Source of the DNA: Shinella sp. WSJ-2 | Lineage (GTDB): Bacteria > Pseudomonadota > Alphaproteobacteria > Rhizobiales > Rhizobiaceae | Assembly (NCBI RefSeq): GCF_003432075.1 | Contig: NZ_QWBU01000002.1 | Coordinates: 310,001 to 374,000, forward strand | DNA length: 64,000 bases | Direction: 5' to 3' | Shown here: positions 38,474-45,865 of the stretch, piece after piece | Numbering within the stretch: the stretch's first letter is position 1 | How the letters are laid out: every line of letters begins with the position of its first letter | The notes under the pieces: generated by a model | Database searches by the model: none | The model's input: the letters and a program-made list of their open reading frames with translations, nothing else | Told to the model about the DNA's origin: nothing | Made by a program: the position numbers and the translations under genes

Positions 38474-38487
38474 GTTGCGCATACAAC
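38474..38487. promoter_or_regulatory. Inverted repeat GTTG-N6-CAAC in the praR leader
   Basis: The dyad GTTG CGCATA CAAC sits about 65 nt before the praR ATG and downstream of the candidate promoter, a position suited to autorepression by an XRE-type dimer. Binding by PraR is a hypothesis. Confidence 0.35.
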
Positions 38488-38551
38488 GTGACGTTAAGTC
38501 TTCGTTAAGGCTGCCGGAAGGGTGGGGCCATTCCGCGTTAGGACGAAAGTG

Positions 38552-38971
38552 ATGATGGAAAACAAAAAGAAGCCGAATCCGATAGATATTCATGTCGGAA
38601 GCCGGATCCGGCTTCGCAGGACCATGCTTGGCATGAGCCAGGAGAAGCTGGGCGAGAGCCTCGGCATCACCTTTCAGCAGATTCAGAAATACGAGAAGGG
38701 CACGAACCGCGTCGGCGCCAGCCGCCTGCAGAACATTTCGAGCATTCTCAACGTACCCGTCTCCTTCTTCTTCGAGGACGCACCGGGCGATCAGTCGGAT
38801 GCTCAGGCCGGCCTCGCCGAGGCGTCGAGCTCCAATTACGTGGTCGATTTCCTGTCTTCTTCCGAGGGCCTGCAGCTCAACCGCGCCTTCGTGAAGATCG
38901 GCGATCCCAAGGTGCGCCGCAAGCTTGTCGATCTTGTGAAGGCGCTGGCCGCCGAAGCCGAAGTCGAGTGA
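38552..38971 (+). CDS. praR: XRE-family transcriptional regulator PraR/PhrR
   Basis: This 139-aa regulator has one Cro/CI helix-turn-helix (GSRIRLRRTMLGMSQEKLGE to QKYEKGTNRVGASRLQNI) and an alpha-helical C-terminus. Its place between lnt and metK is that of PhrR (acid-regulated in Ensifer) and PraR (biofilm, attachment and quorum-related control in R. leguminosarum; reb repression in Azorhizobium). ATG 38552 (MMENKKK) gives the normal length; the frame is open from 38522. An intrinsic terminator ends the gene. Confidence 0.9.
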   Translation: MMENKKKPNPIDIHVGSRIRLRRTMLGMSQEKLGESLGITFQQIQKYEKGTNRVGASRLQNISSILNVPVSFFFEDAPGDQSDAQAGLAEASSSNYVVDFLSSSEGLQLNRAFVKIGDPKVRRKLVDLVKALAAEAEVE

Positions 38972-38998
38972 TCCCATCCATTGTTGCATGAGATGAAG

Positions 38999-39022
38999 GG
39001 GCGGCGGGCAGGCCGCCCTTTT
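38999..39022 (+). terminator. Intrinsic terminator after praR
   Basis: GGGCGGC (38999-39005) pairs with GCCGCCC (39012-39018) around a GGGCAG loop and four T follow. It separates praR from the metK transcription unit. Confidence 0.8.
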
Positions 39023-39069
39023 CCGTCGCGTATCCTGATTTTCGACGGGGCGGATCGCCCGGAAATCCG

Positions 39070-39093
39070 GGACATAAAGACATTCTTATGTCC
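39070..39093. repeat. Perfect 8-bp inverted repeat upstream of metK promoter
   Basis: GGACATAA (39070-39077) and TTATGTCC (39086-39093) flank an 8-nt spacer. The repeat lies directly upstream of the candidate metK -35 element and lacks a T-tract, so an operator is more likely than a terminator. The cognate protein is unknown. It does not match the SAM-II riboswitch core. Confidence 0.55.
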
Positions 39094-39100
39094 TTGTGTG

Positions 39101-39129
39101 CTTGTCTTTCCCCGATGAACTGAATAACA
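39101..39129 (+). promoter_or_regulatory. Candidate sigma-70 promoter for metK
   Basis: CTTGTC (39101-39106), a 17-nt spacer and ATAACA (39124-39129) lie 36 nt before the metK ATG. A second possible -35, CTTGTG, is at 39093-39098. Confidence 0.4.
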
Positions 39130-39165
39130 ACGTCGAAGTCATTTTTCTTTGAGGGGAATTCCCGC

Positions 39166-40404
39166 ATGCGCAGCAGCTATCTCTTCACCAGCGAGTCCGT
39201 CGCCGAAGGCCATCCGGACAAGGTTTGCGACCGTATCTCCGACGAGATCGTCGATCTGGTCTATCGCGAAGCCGTGAAGTCGAAGGTCGATCCCTGGTCG
39301 GTCCGTATTGCCTGCGAGACGCTTGCGACGACGAACCGCGTCGTGATCGCCGGTGAAGTGCGCCTGCCGCCGAGCCTCCTGAAGAAGGACAAGGACGGCA
39401 AGGATGTCATCAATCCCTCCAAGTTCAAGTCGGCCGCCCGCAAGGCGATCCGCGACATCGGCTACGAGCAGGACGGTTTCCACTGGAAGACGGCGAAGAT
39501 CGACGTGCTCCTGCACTCGCAGTCCGCCGATATTGCCCAGGGTGTCGACAATGCTGCCGACAAGCAGGGTGACGAGGGTGCCGGCGACCAGGGCATCATG
39601 TTCGGTTACGCCTGCCGCGAAACGTCGGAACTCATGCCGGCGCCGCTCTATTATTCGCACCGCATTCTCCAGCTCCTCGCCGATGCCCGCAAGAAGGGCG
39701 AGGGCGATGCCGGCAAGCTCGGCCCCGATGCCAAGAGCCAGGTGACGGTCCGCTACGTCGACGGCAAGCCCGCCGACGTCGCCTCCATCGTGCTTTCCAC
39801 CCAGCATCTCGATGACAGTTGGGATTCCAAGAAGGTGCGTGAGGTTGTCGAGCCCTATATTCGCGAAGCCCTGCACGACATCAAGATCGCCGACGATTGC
39901 GCTTGGTACATCAACCCGACCGGCAAGTTCGTCATCGGCGGCCCGGATGGCGACGCGGGCCTGACCGGCCGCAAGATCATCGTCGACACCTACGGTGGCG
40001 CAGCTCCCCATGGCGGCGGCGCCTTCTCCGGCAAGGACACGACCAAGGTCGACCGTTCGGCCGCCTATGCCGCACGCTACCTCGCCAAGAACGTCGTGGC
40101 TGCCGGCCTTGCCGACCGCTGCACGATCCAGCTGTCCTACGCCATCGGCGTCGCCCAGCCGCTCTCGGTCTATGTCGACTTGCATGGCACTGGCAAGGTT
40201 AGCGAAGACGCCGTTGAGGACGCAATCCGCAAGGTCATGGACTTGTCGCCTTCGGGCATCCGCCGCCACCTCGATCTCAACAAGCCGATCTATGCCAAGA
40301 CGTCCGCTTACGGCCATTTCGGCCGCAAGGCCGGCCGCGACGGCTCGTTCTCCTGGGAACGCGTCGATCTCGCCAAGGCCCTCAAGGATGCCGTGAAGAA
40401 CTGA
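39166..40404 (+). CDS. metK: S-adenosylmethionine synthetase
   Basis: The protein is 412 aa and makes SAM from methionine and ATP. The ATP-binding and catalytic motifs [19 protein letters not shown] and [19 protein letters not shown] are complete. GAGGGG precedes the ATG at 39166. Compared with E. coli MetK (384 aa) it has short internal insertions usual for rhizobia. trmB, a SAM-dependent enzyme, starts 8 nt downstream. No known SAM riboswitch was recognised in the 194-nt leader gap. Confidence 0.97.
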   Translation: MRSSYLFTSESVAEGHPDKVCDRISDEIVDLVYREAVKSKVDPWSVRIACETLATTNRVVIAGEVRLPPSLLKKDKDGKDVINPSKFKSAARKAIRDIGYEQDGFHWKTAKIDVLLHSQSADIAQGVDNAADKQGDEGAGDQGIMFGYACRETSELMPAPLYYSHRILQLLADARKKGEGDAGKLGPDAKSQVTVRYVDGKPADVASIVLSTQHLDDSWDSKKVREVVEPYIREALHDIKIADDCAWYINPTGKFVIGGPDGDAGLTGRKIIVDTYGGAAPHGGGAFSGKDTTKVDRSAAYAARYLAKNVVAAGLADRCTIQLSYAIGVAQPLSVYVDLHGTGKVSEDAVEDAIRKVMDLSPSGIRRHLDLNKPIYAKTSAYGHFGRKAGRDGSFSWERVDLAKALKDAVKN

Positions 40405-40412
40405 GACCTGAC

Positions 40413-41114
40413 ATGAGCGATGCCGAGCACCCCACCCGCGCCAGCGAGGCCTTTTTCGGCCGGCGCAAGGGAAAACCCCTGCGCGAGCGGCAGGTGCAGC
40501 ATCTCGAAACCCTGCTGCCGGAGCTGAAGGTCGATCTCACGACCGAGGCTCCGGCTGATATCACCACGCTCTACGGCTTCAAGCCGGATCGCATGCGCCT
40601 GGAAATCGGCTTCGGCGGTGGTGAACATCTCATTCACCGCGCGCTGGAAACCCCCAAGACCGCCTTCATCGGTGTCGAGCCCTTCGTCAATTCCATGGCG
40701 AAGCTGATCGGCCGCGTCGAGGAAACGGGCGTGAAGAACATCCGGCTTTACGATGACGATGCGACAGAGCTGCTCGACTGGCTCCCCGCCAATTCGATTG
40801 ATCAGATCGACCTGCTCTATCCGGATCCGTGGCCTAAGAAGAAGCACTGGAAGAGGCGGTTCGTCTCAAAGGTCAATCTGGACCGCTTTGCCCGCGTGCT
40901 GAAGCCGGGCGGGCTCTTCTGCTTCGCGTCCGACATCGACACCTATGTCAACTGGACGCTTATGCACTGCGGGGCGCATCCCGCTTTCGTGTGGACCGCG
41001 GAAAACGCGGCCGATTGGCTCACGCCCTATGCCGGCTGGCCGGGCACGCGCTACGAGGCCAAGGCCAAGCGCGAAGGCCGCAAGTCGGCCTATCTCACCT
41101 TCCGTCGGCTCTAA
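40413..41114 (+). CDS. trmB: tRNA (guanine-N7-)-methyltransferase
   Basis: This 233-aa SAM-dependent enzyme forms m7G46 in tRNA. Motif I is [16 protein letters not shown]; the conserved [17 protein letters not shown] segment with its PDPWxKxxHxKRR pattern is diagnostic. It lies 8 nt after metK and is probably cotranscribed. The C-terminus [19 protein letters not shown] matches the family. Confidence 0.97.
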   Translation: MSDAEHPTRASEAFFGRRKGKPLRERQVQHLETLLPELKVDLTTEAPADITTLYGFKPDRMRLEIGFGGGEHLIHRALETPKTAFIGVEPFVNSMAKLIGRVEETGVKNIRLYDDDATELLDWLPANSIDQIDLLYPDPWPKKKHWKRRFVSKVNLDRFARVLKPGGLFCFASDIDTYVNWTLMHCGAHPAFVWTAENAADWLTPYAGWPGTRYEAKAKREGRKSAYLTFRRL

Positions 41115-41135
41115 CGGAAGGCCTGATCTTCAGAC

Positions 41136-41396
41136 TTAGTGCAGGCTGACTGTGCGCAGCTCGTCTTCGGCAGCCTTGTAGAAGGTGCTGGAACGGTTGT
41201 CGGTCAGCAGGATCGGCGTGCCGTCGGCGCCGAACAGGGCCCAGAGATCCAGGCTCGGATCGATTTCCGGGGCTTCCGGGAAGACACGCGACACTTCGTC
41301 GGCCTTCATCTTCCTGATGTAACCGACTTCGCCGGCGCCGAGATGCGCAAGGTCTGCCTTCGAAACGGTAGTCGGGGTTGCGATTTTCAGTCCCAT
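41136..41396 (-). CDS. DUF1150 small protein paired with Hsp20
   Basis: This is an 86-aa protein of the DUF1150 family, known mainly from alphaproteobacteria and regularly found next to Hsp20 genes. It begins MGLKIATPTTVSKADLAHLG and contains EVGYIRKMKADEV and DLWALFGADGTPILLTDNR. GGAGG lies 7-8 nt before ATG 41396, inside an in-frame upstream ATG (41408), which argues for the shorter form. No membrane segment or catalytic motif is seen. It lies 131 nt downstream of the Hsp20 stop; a shared heat-induced transcript is likely. Function unknown. Confidence 0.85.
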   Translation of the reverse strand: MGLKIATPTTVSKADLAHLGAGEVGYIRKMKADEVSRVFPEAPEIDPSLDLWALFGADGTPILLTDNRSSTFYKAAEDELRTVSLH

Positions 41397-41527
41397 CTTT
41401 GCCTCCATGGCAATGCCGGCATCTGCCGGCCGCTGGGCGCCCGCGGCCACAATGGCGCTCGGTGCGTCAGCGATCAGGTTACGCTCGAGACGGTCCGGCG
41501 GTTGTTCCCGCAGGAACGGCTCATGAT

Positions 41528-41959
41528 CTAGTCTGATACGGAAATGTTAATTTTCTTTACCATTCGAACCGGCTCGGGCCGGACGAGATCCACCGACAGG
41601 AGACCGTTCTTCAGCTCGGCGCCCTGAACGCGCATGCCGTCGGCAAGCACGAAGGTACGCTGGAACTGGCGGGCGGCGATGCCGCGGTAAAGATAATCCC
41701 GCTCACCATTGTCGACCTGGCGGCCGCGAATGACGAGCTGGTTTTCTTCCGTTGTCACGTCGAGTTCCTCTTCGGAGAAACCCGCAACGGCGAGCGTGAT
41801 ACGCAGGCGCTCGGGCGCTCCGGTATCGCCGTTCGGACGAAGGCGTTCGATATTGTAGGGGGGATAGCCATCATTGCCCTTGGCGATGCGCTCGAGGGTC
41901 TTTTCCATGGCGTCGAAACCCAGCATCAGCGGGCTGGCAAAAGGGGTCATGCGTGTCAT
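41528..41959 (-). CDS. Small heat-shock protein, Hsp20/IbpA family
   Basis: The product is 143 aa with an alpha-crystallin domain (about 35-130) including PPYNIERLRPNGD, RITLAVAGFSEEELDVTTEE and the LKNGLLSVDLVRPEP strand that ends the domain (ALxNGxLxIxLPR pattern). It prevents aggregation of unfolded proteins. The N-terminus TPFASPLMLGFDAMEKTLERI marks rhizobial class A. Expression is probably controlled post-transcriptionally by the ROSE-type leader directly upstream. Confidence 0.95.
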   Translation of the reverse strand: MTRMTPFASPLMLGFDAMEKTLERIAKGNDGYPPYNIERLRPNGDTGAPERLRITLAVAGFSEEELDVTTEENQLVIRGRQVDNGERDYLYRGIAARQFQRTFVLADGMRVQGAELKNGLLSVDLVRPEPVRMVKKINISVSD

Positions 41960-42060
41960 CGTCTAGTCCTTGGCTTTCAAGCGACTGTGGCGGGACCCGG
42001 TCTCGGCATCCCGATGACTGCAATATGGTGATTGCGCGTCTTCGGCGCAAGACGCTTGCG
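41960..42060 (-). promoter_or_regulatory. ROSE-type RNA thermometer in the Hsp20 5' leader
   Basis: On the minus strand the last hairpin before the start codon (41986 down to 41965) reads AGUC-G-CUUG, loop AAAGC, CAAG-GACU. Two 4-bp helices flank a bulged G, and the Shine-Dalgarno AAGGA is paired with a UCGCU sequence. This is the signature of ROSE elements, where UYGCU pairs with AGGA with one unpaired G. A second hairpin, GCGUCUU/AAGACGC with a 6-nt loop, lies at 42036-42055, where an upstream ROSE stem is expected; the intervening GGGA...UCCC can form another. Outer limits are approximate. Confidence 0.85.
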
Positions 42061-42142
42061 AACGGCGATTTCGCAAATATAGTCGCCGCTTCGCCCGCGC
42101 GAGACGCGCCACGAATCATAAGAAACACGGGATGGAAACGGC

Positions 42143-43084
42143 ATGTCCGAGCCTCGGAAAATCATCATCGACACGGATCCGGGGCAGGACGATGCCGCCG
42201 CGATCATGCTGGCGCTCGGCAGCCCGGAACTCCAGATCCTCGGCATCACCACGGTGGCCGGCAACGTGCCGCTGTCGCGCACCTCGACCAATGCCCGCAT
42301 CATCCTGGAATTCTGCGCGCGCACCGACGTCAAGGTTTTCGCCGGCGCCGACAAGCCGATCGCCCGTCCGCTGATCACCGCCGAGCACGTGCACGGCAAG
42401 ACCGGTCTCGACGGTCCGGAGCTGCACGAGCCGCAGATGCCCTTGCAGGCGCAGCACGCCGTCGATTTCATCATCGAGACGCTGCGCAATGAGCCCGAGG
42501 GCAGCGTGACGCTCTGCACGCTCGGCCCGCTCACCAATATCGCGACGGCCCTCCAGAAAGCCCCTGATGTCGCCGGTCGCGTGCGCGAACTTGTCATGAT
42601 GGGCGGCGGCTTCTTCGAGGGCGGCAACATCACGCCGGCTGCCGAATTCAACATCTATGTCGACCCTGAGTCCGCCGCCGCCGTTTTCCAGTCCGGCATC
42701 CCCATCGTCATGATGCCGCTCGACGTCACGCACAAGGTGCTGACGCTGAAGAGCCGTGTGGCCAAGCTGCGTGAAATCGCCAATCGTCCGGCGACCGCCC
42801 TGGTCGAGATGCTCGAATTCTTCGAGCGCTTCGACGTGGAGAAATACGGCTCCGACGGCGGCCCGCTGCATGACCCGACGGTTATCGCCTATCTCCTGAA
42901 GCCGGAGCTCTTTGCTGGCCGCGATTGCAATGTCGAGATCGAGACGGCCTCGCCGCTGACGGTGGGCATGACGGTCATCGACTGGTGGCAGGTCACCGGC
43001 CGCAAGCACAATGCGCGCGTCATGAAGGATGTCGATGCCGACGGTTTCTTCGCGCTGCTCACCGAGCGCGTCGGCCGCCTGTGA
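42143..43084 (+). CDS. Inosine/uridine-preferring nucleoside hydrolase
   Basis: This 313-aa IunH-family hydrolase cleaves the N-glycosidic bond of ribonucleosides, releasing base and ribose. The calcium-binding DxDxGxDD motif is IIIDTDPGQDDAAAIM near residue 12; TTVAGNVPL, the MMGGGFFEGGNITPAAEFNIYVDPE loop and the C-terminal DGGPLHDPTVIAYLL with ligand Asp complete the site. Purine versus pyrimidine preference is not clear. A ribokinase at 51240 could use released ribose, but it is 8 kb away. It shares 1 nt with the following unknown gene. Confidence 0.95.
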   Translation: MSEPRKIIIDTDPGQDDAAAIMLALGSPELQILGITTVAGNVPLSRTSTNARIILEFCARTDVKVFAGADKPIARPLITAEHVHGKTGLDGPELHEPQMPLQAQHAVDFIIETLRNEPEGSVTLCTLGPLTNIATALQKAPDVAGRVRELVMMGGGFFEGGNITPAAEFNIYVDPESAAAVFQSGIPIVMMPLDVTHKVLTLKSRVAKLREIANRPATALVEMLEFFERFDVEKYGSDGGPLHDPTVIAYLLKPELFAGRDCNVEIETASPLTVGMTVIDWWQVTGRKHNARVMKDVDADGFFALLTERVGRL

Positions 43085-43443
43085 TGCGGGGGCCGCGCAG
43101 TGCCAGCCCTGCGGTGGAGGCCCGTTTCCACAAGGAGATGATGGGCCTCTACGACCGCTTCGCGGAACTCGGCTTCCGCCCGGTGCTGCTGCGCCGCTTC
43201 GTGCTCTTGAACGGCGGCGTGGCCGCGGCGAAGGATCTCGTCTTCAAGCCCGGTACGACGGGGCTTGAGCGCCTGCTCGATGCGGGCAAGGCCGAACTTT
43301 CCATGGAAGCCCTGATGCTGCGGCCGGAATACCAGCCGCTGTTTACCGAACTGGAGCTGAAGGAGGCGACGCAGCGTCTCGCCAGCGCGACACGTTCACG
43401 GTCGCGCGGCCGGCTGCAGGCGCAGCCGACCGAACGCAAATAG
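43084..43443 (+). CDS. Hypothetical 119-aa basic protein translationally coupled to nucleoside hydrolase
   Basis: I do not recognise this family. The start overlaps the nucleoside hydrolase stop (TGATG at 43082-43086), implying coupled translation. The protein has alternating helices (HKEMMGLYDRFAELGFRPV, LLRRFVLLNGGVAAAKDLVF), no signal peptide or membrane helix, and an Arg/Ser-rich tail. The alternative in-frame start lies far upstream within the hydrolase gene and has no support. A small nucleic-acid-binding or accessory role is only a guess. Confidence 0.65.
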   Translation: MRGPRSASPAVEARFHKEMMGLYDRFAELGFRPVLLRRFVLLNGGVAAAKDLVFKPGTTGLERLLDAGKAELSMEALMLRPEYQPLFTELELKEATQRLASATRSRSRGRLQAQPTERK

Positions 43444-43459
43444 GCGCGGGCAGCCCGCC

Positions 43460-44353
43460 TCAGCCGTGTGCGGCAGCCGCGTGTTCGGCTTCCATCTTCT
43501 CGTAGAATTTGACGATGATGTCCCAGGCCTCGTCGGCCGTCTCGACGAACTGCATCAGCTCGACATCGCCGGGCGCGATTGTGCCGAAGGCGGCAAGGGC
43601 ATCGAAGTCGATGATCTTGTGCCAGAAGTCCTTGCCGAACAGGATGAGCGGCACCAGCGCCATGCGGCCGGTCTGCATCAAGGTTACCGTCTCGAACAGT
43701 TCGTCCAGCGTGCCGAAACCGCCCGGAAACACCGTGACCGCCTTGGCGCGCAGCAGGAAATGCATCTTGCGGATCGCGAAATAGTGGAAGTTGAAGCTCA
43801 GCTCCGGCGTTACATAGGGGTTCGGCGCCTGTTCGTGCGGCAAGACGATGTTGAGGCCGATCGAGGGCGCGCCGACATCGGCCGCGCCGCGATTGCCCGC
43901 CTCCATCACGCCCGGCCCGCCGCCGGTCACGACGACATATTCCTTATAGCCGAGTTCCGCCGAGCGCTCCGAGCAGAGCCGCGCGAACTTCTGCGCTTCC
44001 GTGTAATAGACCGAGGCCGCCTCGAGATTGGCGCGCTGCGTCTCGTTGCGCGCCGCCCAGGCTTCCTGTCCGGGGGCGGGGATGCGTGCACCGCCGAACA
44101 TCACGACGGTCGACTTGATGCCGCGCTCGGCGAGCATCATCTCGACCTTCAGCAGCTCGAGCTGCAGACGCACTGGGCGCAGCTCCTCGCGGCACAGAAA
44201 ATCGTCGTCGACATAGGCAAGCCGATAGGCGGGATGGGCCGATTGCGGCGTCTGCGGTACCACGGCGGCGCGGTGCTTATCCTGCGCGCTGTCGGCCAAC
44301 GGATCCCACACGCCGTCCTTGCGGCGGAGGCTCTTCTTTTTCAATCTTGCCAT
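43460..44353 (-). CDS. LOG-family protein (cytokinin riboside 5'-monophosphate phosphoribohydrolase-like)
   Basis: The protein is 297 aa. The Rossmann fold carries VVVTGGGPGVMEAGNRGA and the LOG signature PGGFGTLDELFE. LOG enzymes cleave nucleoside monophosphates, including cytokinin ribotides, to the free base; this longer form has an N-terminal extension of about 80 aa and is the TIGR00730-type found widely in rhizobia. Start 44353 (MARLKKKSLRRKDG) is preferred to the frame start at 44494. It is convergent with the unknown gene at 43084. Actual cytokinin production is not shown. Confidence 0.9.
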   Translation of the reverse strand: MARLKKKSLRRKDGVWDPLADSAQDKHRAAVVPQTPQSAHPAYRLAYVDDDFLCREELRPVRLQLELLKVEMMLAERGIKSTVVMFGGARIPAPGQEAWAARNETQRANLEAASVYYTEAQKFARLCSERSAELGYKEYVVVTGGGPGVMEAGNRGAADVGAPSIGLNIVLPHEQAPNPYVTPELSFNFHYFAIRKMHFLLRAKAVTVFPGGFGTLDELFETVTLMQTGRMALVPLILFGKDFWHKIIDFDALAAFGTIAPGDVELMQFVETADEAWDIIVKFYEKMEAEHAAAAHG

Positions 44354-44441
44354 GCGATGTCCTGCTTTCTTCGCCCACGGGATTACCATTTCGCCCGTGC
44401 GACAGTATCTGCCGGAAAGGGGCTTCATCTTTCCCGGCACT

Positions 44442-44453
44442 TGCTCTAGAGCA
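44442..44453. repeat. 12-bp palindrome TGCTCTAGAGCA in the LOG/dapD divergent gap
   Basis: A perfect 12-bp palindrome lies in the 174-nt gap between divergent genes. TCTAGAGCAT-type sequences recur in intergenic DNA of Rhizobiaceae, so this may be a degraded copy of a dispersed repeat rather than a specific operator. Only one copy is visible in this window. Confidence 0.5.
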
Positions 44454-44527
44454 TCTTGCAGATTGATGAAATCGACCTTCCGGTATCCCGACAATCAAAA
44501 ATAAGTGTCGAAGTTTAAGGAATTCCG

Positions 44528-45385
44528 ATGAGCACGTCCAACCTGTCCGCATTGTCCGCAACCATCGACCGCGCCTTCGAGGAACGGGACGGCATCAACA
44601 CCGGAACGCGCGGCGAAGTCCGCGACGCGGTGGAGACGGCGCTGAACCTGCTCGACACGGGCAAGGTGCGCGTCGCCGAACGCGGCGAGGACGGCAACTG
44701 GACGGTCAATCAGTGGCTCAAGAAGGCCGTGCTGCTCTCCTTCCGCCTCAACCCGATGGAAATCGTCAAGGGTGGTCCGGGCGAATCCTCCTGGTGGGAC
44801 AAGGTGCCCTCCAAGTTCGACGGCTGGAGCGTCAACGAATTCGAGAAGGCCGGCTTCCGCGCCGTGCCGAACTGCGTCGTGCGCCGCTCGGCCTACATCG
44901 CGCCGAACGCCATCCTGATGCCCTCCTTCGTCAATCTCGGCGCCTATGTCGGCGAGGGCACGATGGTCGATACCTGGGCGACGGTCGGCTCCTGCGCGCA
45001 GATCGGCAAGCATGTGCATCTTTCGGGCGGTGTGGGCATCGGCGGCGTGCTGGAGCCCATGCAGGCCGGCCCGACGATCATCGAGGACAATTGCTTCATC
45101 GGCGCCCGTTCGGAAGTCGTCGAAGGCTGCATCGTGCGTGAAGGCTCCGTGCTCGGCATGGGCGTCTTCATCGGCAAGTCGACCAAGATCGTCGACCGCG
45201 CCACCGGCGAAGTGACCTATGGCGAAGTGCCGCCCTATTCGGTCGTCGTCGCCGGCTCCATGCCGTCGGACAAGACCATGCCGAACGGCCTGCCGGCGCC
45301 CGGCCTCTACTGCGCCGTCATCGTCAAGCGCGTTGACGCCCAAACCCGCTCGAAGACCGGCATCAACGAACTGCTGCGAGACTAA
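44528..45385 (+). CDS. dapD: 2,3,4,5-tetrahydropyridine-2,6-dicarboxylate N-succinyltransferase
   Basis: This 285-aa enzyme makes N-succinyl-L-2-amino-6-oxopimelate in the lysine/diaminopimelate pathway. An N-terminal helical domain is followed by a left-handed beta-helix of hexapeptide repeats ([56 protein letters not shown]). AAGGA sits 8 nt before the ATG. dapE, the next-but-one step, lies 0.5 kb downstream on the same strand. Confidence 0.97.
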   Translation: MSTSNLSALSATIDRAFEERDGINTGTRGEVRDAVETALNLLDTGKVRVAERGEDGNWTVNQWLKKAVLLSFRLNPMEIVKGGPGESSWWDKVPSKFDGWSVNEFEKAGFRAVPNCVVRRSAYIAPNAILMPSFVNLGAYVGEGTMVDTWATVGSCAQIGKHVHLSGGVGIGGVLEPMQAGPTIIEDNCFIGARSEVVEGCIVREGSVLGMGVFIGKSTKIVDRATGEVTYGEVPPYSVVVAGSMPSDKTMPNGLPAPGLYCAVIVKRVDAQTRSKTGINELLRD

Positions 45386-45388
45386 GCC

Positions 45389-45775
45389 ATGGCCACGGTC
45401 GAAGAGCAGGGGCCGAGCCTCACCTGGCTCTTCTTCGGCTGGTCCGGCCGCCTCAGCCGCGCGCCCTTCGCGCTCGGCTGGGCCTTCTGGCTGATGCTGC
45501 TTTCGGCCGCGCTGACGCAGATCGTCATGGTGCCTAAGGAAGATCCGTCCTTCCTGTTCTGGTCCTTCGTGTTCGTCGGTGTCGGTCTCGTCTCCACGGT
45601 CTCCTCCATCCTTTTGACGATCAAGCGGCTGCACGATATGAACCTGCCTGTGCCGCTGATCATCTGCCTGTTCGTTCCGGCCATCTCCATTTTCGCGCTC
45701 ATCGCCTTCCTCGTCTGGCCCGGTACCAACGGTCCGAACGATTACGGGCACGTGACCAATCGTCCCAAAGACTGA
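45389..45775 (+). CDS. DUF805 inner-membrane protein
   Basis: This 128-aa membrane protein has about four hydrophobic helices and the DUF805 pattern: WLFFGWSGRLSRAPF at the start, an IKRLHDMNLPVPLI segment and a C-terminal WPGTNGPNDYGH. Its function is unknown in any organism to my knowledge. It starts 3 nt after dapD and is therefore coupled with it, as in other rhizobia. Confidence 0.9.
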   Translation: MATVEEQGPSLTWLFFGWSGRLSRAPFALGWAFWLMLLSAALTQIVMVPKEDPSFLFWSFVFVGVGLVSTVSSILLTIKRLHDMNLPVPLIICLFVPAISIFALIAFLVWPGTNGPNDYGHVTNRPKD

Positions 45776-45797
45776 CGGTCGCAGCCCACGCCCGCGC

Positions 45798-45826
45798 GTG
45801 ACAAATCCCTCGGCCATGGGCTACAT
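45798..45826 (+). promoter_or_regulatory. Candidate sigma-70 promoter for dapE
   Basis: GTGACA (45798-45803) and CTACAT (45821-45826) are 17 nt apart and 39 nt before the dapE ATG. Both hexamers are one base from rhizobial consensus forms. Confidence 0.42.
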
Positions 45827-45865
45827 CTCGCTTCTCCCTGTTCTCATGCCGTGACCGCGTGCCTC

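Noticed and set aside
38972-39165. SAM-type riboswitch upstream of metK
   Set aside because: The region has a terminator for praR and an inverted repeat, but not the pseudoknot sequence pattern of SAM-II or other SAM riboswitches I know.
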